Below are positions 42,253-45,664 of a stretch of 45,664 nt of DNA, one piece after another (the stretch's first letter is position 1; every line of letters begins with the position of its first letter). The stretch spans positions 1 to 45,664 of the forward strand of contig CAZDFD010000031.1 in NCBI GenBank assembly GCA_964504655.1. Reading direction: 5' to 3'. The translations under genes were made by a program, and so were the position numbers. The stretch comes from JANXAZ01 sp964504655. GTDB lineage: Bacteria > Pseudomonadota > Alphaproteobacteria > Geminicoccales > Geminicoccaceae. The notes beneath the pieces were generated by a model. It was not told where the DNA came from. It was given only the letters and a program-made list of their open reading frames with translations, and ran no database searches.

Positions 42253-44142
42253 TCAGCGGCCGAGGCCGTCGAGCAGCCGGGCGAGCGCGCGGCCGTCGGT
42301 CTCGACCGGGAAGCGACGGCGCAGCGCCTGCTCGTAGCCCACGAGGAGGGCCTCGCCGAGGCCGCTCGCGAGCTCCCGGCGCACCGTCTCGAGGTCGAGC
42401 TCGGCCGCGGCCGCGGGCAGGACCTCGAGGGTCGCCACGACCGCCGCACCGTCGGCGGTCGGCACCGGCTCGGCGGCGGTCCGCCCGGGCTCGGTCGCGA
42501 ACAGCGCCGCCACCACCTCGGGGCCGAGCGGGCTCGGATCGCCGCGCCGTCGCAGCGGCCCGAGCTCGACCAGCGCCAGGCCCGGGTTCTCGCGGGCGAG
42601 ATCCAGGAGGTCGGCGCCGCCGGCGGCGCGGGTGGCGAGCCCGGCGGCGCGCGTCCGGGCGAGCTCGCGCTGCCGGTCGAGCCGCCAGCCGGCCTCGACC
42701 GCGGCGCGCACCTCCTCGAGACGGCGCGGCCGCGCCGGGGTCAACCGCTCGACCCGGACGACGAAGTAGCGGTCGTCGCGGCCGTGCACCACGAGCGAGG
42801 TCCGCCCGGCCTCGGTGGTCGCGATCTCTTGCAGCATCTCGGGCGAGAGCTGGATCCCCTCGAGCGGCCGGCCCTCGGCGTCGCGGCCGGAGGGATCGAC
42901 CGCCGGAAGGACCAGGTGGCGGGCGCCGACCGCGGCCGCGGCGCGGGCCAGGGGCTCGCCCGCGGCGAGCGCGTCGTCGAGGCGCTCGGAGACCTCGGGC
43001 AGGCGGTCCAGCGCCCTCTGCCGGGCGAGCTCGAGGGCGAGCCCGGCGCGCACCTCCTCGAACGGCCGCACCACCGCCGGGGTGACGGCCTCGAGGCGCA
43101 ACAGATGCCAGCCGAACGGGCTCTGCACGGGCTCGCTCGTGGCTCCCGGAGCGAGCCCCGCCAGCACGCCGTCGAGCGGCGGGGGCAGGAGTGCCGGCTC
43201 GACCGGGCCGAGCGTCGCCACGGTGACACCGCGGCCCTCGAGGGCGGTCGCGACCTCGGCGAGGCTCCAGCCCTCCGCCACCAGCCGGGCGGCCTCCTCG
43301 GCGGTCGCCCGGTCGGGGGCCAGGAGCTGCAGGGCGGTGCGCTGCTCGGGTGTGGTGAGCGCGTCGCGGCGCTCCGCATAGGCCGCGCGCAGCGCCGGCT
43401 CGTCCGGCGCCGACTCCTCGAGCAGGTCCTCCACACCCAGCACCACGAGCTCGACCGCGCGCAGCTCCGGCACCGTGAAGGCGGCGGCGTTGGCCTCGAG
43501 CCAGGCCTCGAGCTCGGCCGGCTCGGGCGCGGGCGGCCGCTCCGCCGCGGCCGGCACCACGAGCGCCCGGCCGCGCCGCCGCTCGGCGCGGTGGCGGGCG
43601 AGCTCGCGGGCGAGCGTGTCGGGTGCGGCGACCGCACCGCTCACCGCGTCGACCAGCCGGCCGCGCAGGACGTCGCCGCGCAGCCGCTCGACATAGCCGG
43701 CCTCGCCCAGCCCGAGCTCGCGGATCACCCGCTCGAAGCGCTGCCGGTCGAAGCCGCCCGGCCCCTGGAAGGCCGGATCCTCGCGCACCATCCGGGCGAG
43801 CGTCGCGGGATCGACCGCGAGCGCGAGGTCGCGGGCGTGCAGGTCGACCAGCCGGCGCGCCACGCTCTGGCCGAGCGCCTGGCGGAGGAGGCTCTCCATC
43901 ACCGGCGGGCTGCGCTCGAGCTGACCGCCCAGCTGCTCGCGCAGCACCCGGAAGCTGCGCTCGGTGTCGCGCACGACCTCCTCCGGGCGGACCGCCTCGC
44001 CGCCGACCCGGGCGACCGCGTCCGGGGTGGCCCGGCCACGGAAGATGTCACCGATGCCCCAGATCGCGAAGCTCACGACCAAGAGGACGAGGAAGCCCTT
44101 GACCACCCACCCGGTGGCCTGGCGGCGCATCGCGTCGAGCAT
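42253..44142 (-). CDS. ppiD: Peptidyl-prolyl cis-trans isomerase D (SurA-like periplasmic chaperone)
   Basis: 629 residues. A short cytoplasmic start MLDAMRRQATG is followed by a single membrane anchor (about 12-32, WVVKGFLVLLVVSFAIWGIGDIF), the usual PpiD topology. Then comes a SurA-N-like chaperone domain (residues 40-200, GGEAVRPEEVVRDTERSFRVLREQLGG). A parvulin domain follows (about 255-365), ending SPFGWHLLRLEAVTP, and then a C-terminal SurA-like helical region. It helps fold newly exported proteins at the SecYEG exit. The start ATG 44142 is the first Met of the anchor-preceding segment. The ppiD-trpE order on one strand is common in alphaproteobacteria. Confidence 0.94.
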   Translation of the reverse strand: MLDAMRRQATGWVVKGFLVLLVVSFAIWGIGDIFRGRATPDAVARVGGEAVRPEEVVRDTERSFRVLREQLGGQLERSPPVMESLLRQALGQSVARRLVDLHARDLALAVDPATLARMVREDPAFQGPGGFDRQRFERVIRELGLGEAGYVERLRGDVLRGRLVDAVSGAVAAPDTLARELARHRAERRRGRALVVPAAAERPPAPEPAELEAWLEANAAAFTVPELRAVELVVLGVEDLLEESAPDEPALRAAYAERRDALTTPEQRTALQLLAPDRATAEEAARLVAEGWSLAEVATALEGRGVTVATLGPVEPALLPPPLDGVLAGLAPGATSEPVQSPFGWHLLRLEAVTPAVVRPFEEVRAGLALELARQRALDRLPEVSERLDDALAAGEPLARAAAAVGARHLVLPAVDPSGRDAEGRPLEGIQLSPEMLQEIATTEAGRTSLVVHGRDDRYFVVRVERLTPARPRRLEEVRAAVEAGWRLDRQRELARTRAAGLATRAAGGADLLDLARENPGLALVELGPLRRRGDPSPLGPEVVAALFATEPGRTAAEPVPTADGAAVVATLEVLPAAAAELDLETVRRELASGLGEALLVGYEQALRRRFPVETDGRALARLLDGLGR

Positions 44143-44284
44143 GGTGGGGACGCGGATCCTTGAAGCCTGCGGCGGCGAGCATAGGCCGACGCGGCCGGCG
44201 GCCGCAACCGGGCAGGGCGGGCGAGGCTTTCGGCCGCCCGGGGGCTGTGCTACCGAGCGCCCGGCGTGCGCGGCGGGCGGAACG

Positions 44285-45037
44285 ATGCGGCTCGGACGGC
44301 CGGTGGTCTTCGGCAACTGGAAGATGAACGGGCTCCGGGCGGAGGGGCTCGCCACGGCCGGTGCCTTGGCCGAGCGGGCGGTCCGGCTGACCGGCACGCT
44401 CGGCCTGTTCCCGCCGGCCACGCTCGTGCACGCGGTGGCGCAGCGGGTGGCCGGGACCGGCATCCTGGTGGGCGGCCAGGACTGCCACGAGCGCGCCGCC
44501 GGCGCCTTCACCGGCTGCGTCTCGGCGCCAATGCTGGCCGATGCCGGCGCCCGGGCGGTCATCCTGGGTCACTCCGAGCGCCGCCACGGGCTGGGTGAGA
44601 GCGACGCGCTCGTTCGCGCCAAGCTGCGGGCGGCGCGCGCCGCCGGGCTCCTCGTGGTGCTCTGCATCGGCGAGACCGAGGCCGAGTATCTCTCCGGCCG
44701 GCGCGGCGAGCGGCTCGCGGCGCAGCTCGACGGCAGCCTGCCCGAGGGGATCGGACCGGAGGGGCTCGTGGTCGCCTACGAGCCGGTCTGGGCGATCGGC
44801 ACCGGGCGCACGCCGAGTGCCGAGGAGATCGCAGCGACGCACGCCGAGCTGCGCCGCGAGCTCGGCCGGCGGATCGTCGGCGGCGACGCCGTGCCGCTCC
44901 TCTACGGCGGCTCGGTCAAGCCCGAGAACGCCGCCGCGATCATGGCGACCGCGGCGGTCGACGGCGTCCTGGTCGGCGGCGCCAGCCTCGATGCACGGTC
45001 GTTCTGGTCCATCTACCAGGCGGGCGGCGGGGCCTGA
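44285..45037 (+). CDS. tpiA: Triosephosphate isomerase
   Basis: 250-residue glycolytic and gluconeogenic enzyme interconverting dihydroxyacetone phosphate and glyceraldehyde 3-phosphate. Active-site residues are Asn11 and Lys13 (GNWKMNG), His96 (GHSERR) and Glu166 (AYEPVWAIGTG). The phosphate-binding GGSVKPENA and GVLVGGASL segments are near the C-terminus. The ATG 44285 with CGGA ahead gives the standard start. It is divergent from ppiD (142 nt) and leads the tpiA-secG-pyrG run, 42 nt before secG. Confidence 0.98.
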   Translation: MRLGRPVVFGNWKMNGLRAEGLATAGALAERAVRLTGTLGLFPPATLVHAVAQRVAGTGILVGGQDCHERAAGAFTGCVSAPMLADAGARAVILGHSERRHGLGESDALVRAKLRAARAAGLLVVLCIGETEAEYLSGRRGERLAAQLDGSLPEGIGPEGLVVAYEPVWAIGTGRTPSAEEIAATHAELRRELGRRIVGGDAVPLLYGGSVKPENAAAIMATAAVDGVLVGGASLDARSFWSIYQAGGGA

Positions 45038-45079
45038 GGCCCCGCTCCCCGGCCACGATCGACGGGACAACGGCTCACC

Positions 45080-45391
45080 ATGGTACAGATCGTGCTCGTC
45101 GTGCACATCATGATCGCGGCCACGCTCGTGGCGGTGATCCTCCTGCAGCGCAGCGAGGGCGGCGGCCTCGGCCTCGGCGGCGGCACCATGGGCGGGCTGA
45201 TGTCCGGCCGCGGCACCGCCAACCTGTTGACCCGCACGACCGCGGTGCTGGCCGGCTGCTTCATCCTGACGAGCATCGTGCTCGCCATCCTGTCGGGCAA
45301 CACCGGGCGGCCGACCTCGATCCTCGAGACCGCGCCGCCGCCCGCCTCCCCGACCGCGCCGGCGGTGCCGACCCCGCCGGTCGCCCAGTGA
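45080..45391 (+). CDS. secG: Preprotein translocase subunit SecG
   Basis: 103-residue membrane protein with two transmembrane helices (about residues 2-22 and 54-72) separated by a glycine-rich cytoplasmic loop containing LLQRSEGGGLGLGGG and the family motif FSGRGTANLLTRTT-like LMSGRGTANLLTRTT. It stimulates SecA-driven export through SecYEG. The Pro/Ala-rich C-terminal tail is typical of alphaproteobacterial SecG. Its stop codon lies inside the first unit of a 15-bp triple repeat. Confidence 0.97.
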   Translation: MVQIVLVVHIMIAATLVAVILLQRSEGGGLGLGGGTMGGLMSGRGTANLLTRTTAVLAGCFILTSIVLAILSGNTGRPTSILETAPPPASPTAPAVPTPPVAQ

Positions 45392-45431
45392 GCGGCCGGC
45401 GAGTGAGCGGCCGGCGAGTGAGCGGCCGGCG
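45387..45431 (+). repeat. Three perfect 15-bp tandem repeats across the secG stop
   Basis: AGTGAGCGGCCGGCG at 45387-45401, 45402-45416 and 45417-45431. Each unit carries TGA in the secG frame, so copy-number change would not alter SecG length but would change the distance to pyrG. Confidence 0.95.
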
Positions 45432-45452
45432 CGGCGGCGGCCCGGCCGGGCG

Positions 45453-45664
45453 ATGACCCGCTACGTGTTCATCACCGGCGGCGTGGTCTCCTCGCTCGGC
45501 AAGGGCCTCGCCGCGGCGGCGCTGGGTACGCTCCTGCAGGCGCGCGGCTACCGGGTCCGGCTCCGCAAGCTCGATCCCTACCTGAACGTCGATCCGGGCA
45601 CGATGTCGCCCTACCAGCACGGCGAGGTGTTCGTCACCGACGACGGCGCCGAGACCGACCTCGA
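45453..45664 (+). CDS. pyrG: CTP synthase, N-terminal part
   Basis: The first 70 residues run off the window edge. MTRYVFITGGVVSSLGKGLAAAALGTLLQARGY is the canonical start of the synthetase domain, with the P-loop GGVVSSLGKG; RKLDPYLNVDPGTMSPYQHGEVFVTDDGAETDL follows, with the Mg and UTP-binding segment. The enzyme makes CTP from UTP, ATP and glutamine in the cytoplasm. It lies 61 nt after secG, the usual alphaproteobacterial order, so cotranscription is probable. Confidence 0.98.
   Translation, partial: MTRYVFITGGVVSSLGKGLAAAALGTLLQARGYRVRLRKLDPYLNVDPGTMSPYQHGEVFVTDDGAETDL

Noticed and set aside
45387..45431. 15-bp repeats as a CRISPR-like array
   Set aside because: The units are directly tandem with no spacers; it is a simple minisatellite.

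Overview
The window is one chromosomal segment of a very GC-rich Gram-negative bacterium, most likely an alphaproteobacterium of the Rhodospirillales/Geminicoccales type. The evidence is housekeeping synteny (rne / N-acetylmuramoyl-L-alanine amidase / PBP1A / prfB; ppiD-trpE; tpiA-secG-pyrG; clpS-clpA), an RNase E with an acidic insertion in its S1 domain and a C-terminal GWW tail, a tRNA-Arg(ACG), and periplasmic and outer-membrane type proteins. Third codon positions are almost all G or C, so nearly every real gene has a long antisense shadow ORF; those were discarded. TTG and GTG starts are frequent.

Layout. 1-2.3 kb: end of a SCO/SenC copper chaperone gene, tRNA-Arg, a gene-free stretch, an SDR oxidoreductase and a GNAT acetyltransferase. 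2.5-5.8 kb: an ABC importer operon (Tat-type binding protein and two permeases, no ATPase in view) with a 14-bp stem-loop after the binding-protein gene. 5.9-6.9 kb: an orphan alanine/proline/glycine-rich protein behind an AT-rich promoter carrying a perfect palindrome. 6.9-13.6 kb (minus strand): amidase, PBP1A, prfB with an intact programmed +1 frameshift site, and guaA. 13.9-16.5 kb: rne. 16.5-17.7 kb: a class I aminotransferase. 17.7-20.6 kb: M48/TPR periplasmic protease, DsbA-like oxidoreductase, and a degenerate histidine-kinase-like DHp protein. 20.6-23.8 kb: gene-poor, with an orphan 201-aa protein and a universal stress protein broken by a 100-N gap that has all the marks of a scaffolding artefact. 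23.8-25.2 kb: NhaD-type antiporter. 25.4-28.2 kb: clpS-clpA. 28.7-31.8 kb: TRAP transporter dctPQM, also with a strong palindrome after the binding-protein gene. 31.9-34.1 kb: COG3146 acyltransferase and, divergently, agmatine deiminase. 34.2-38.6 kb: two periplasmic coiled-coil OmpA-domain proteins flanking a nucleoside hydrolase. 38.8-40.7 kb: an RTX/cadherin-like/FG-GAP surface or secreted protein. 40.7-45.7 kb: trpE and ppiD on minus, tpiA, secG and the start of pyrG on plus.

Most of the window is core genome. Many products act in the envelope: PBP1A, amidase, the two OmpA-domain coiled coils, PpiD, M48 protease, DsbA and SecG. I found no CRISPR array, insertion sequence, prophage or defence system. 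The least explained items are the operator-controlled orphan gene at 5.9-6.9 kb, the degenerate DHp protein and orphan protein at 20.0-21.8 kb, the paralogous coiled-coil OmpA pair, and the FG-GAP protein with N-terminal RTX repeats. None of these can be shown to be a new system from sequence alone.
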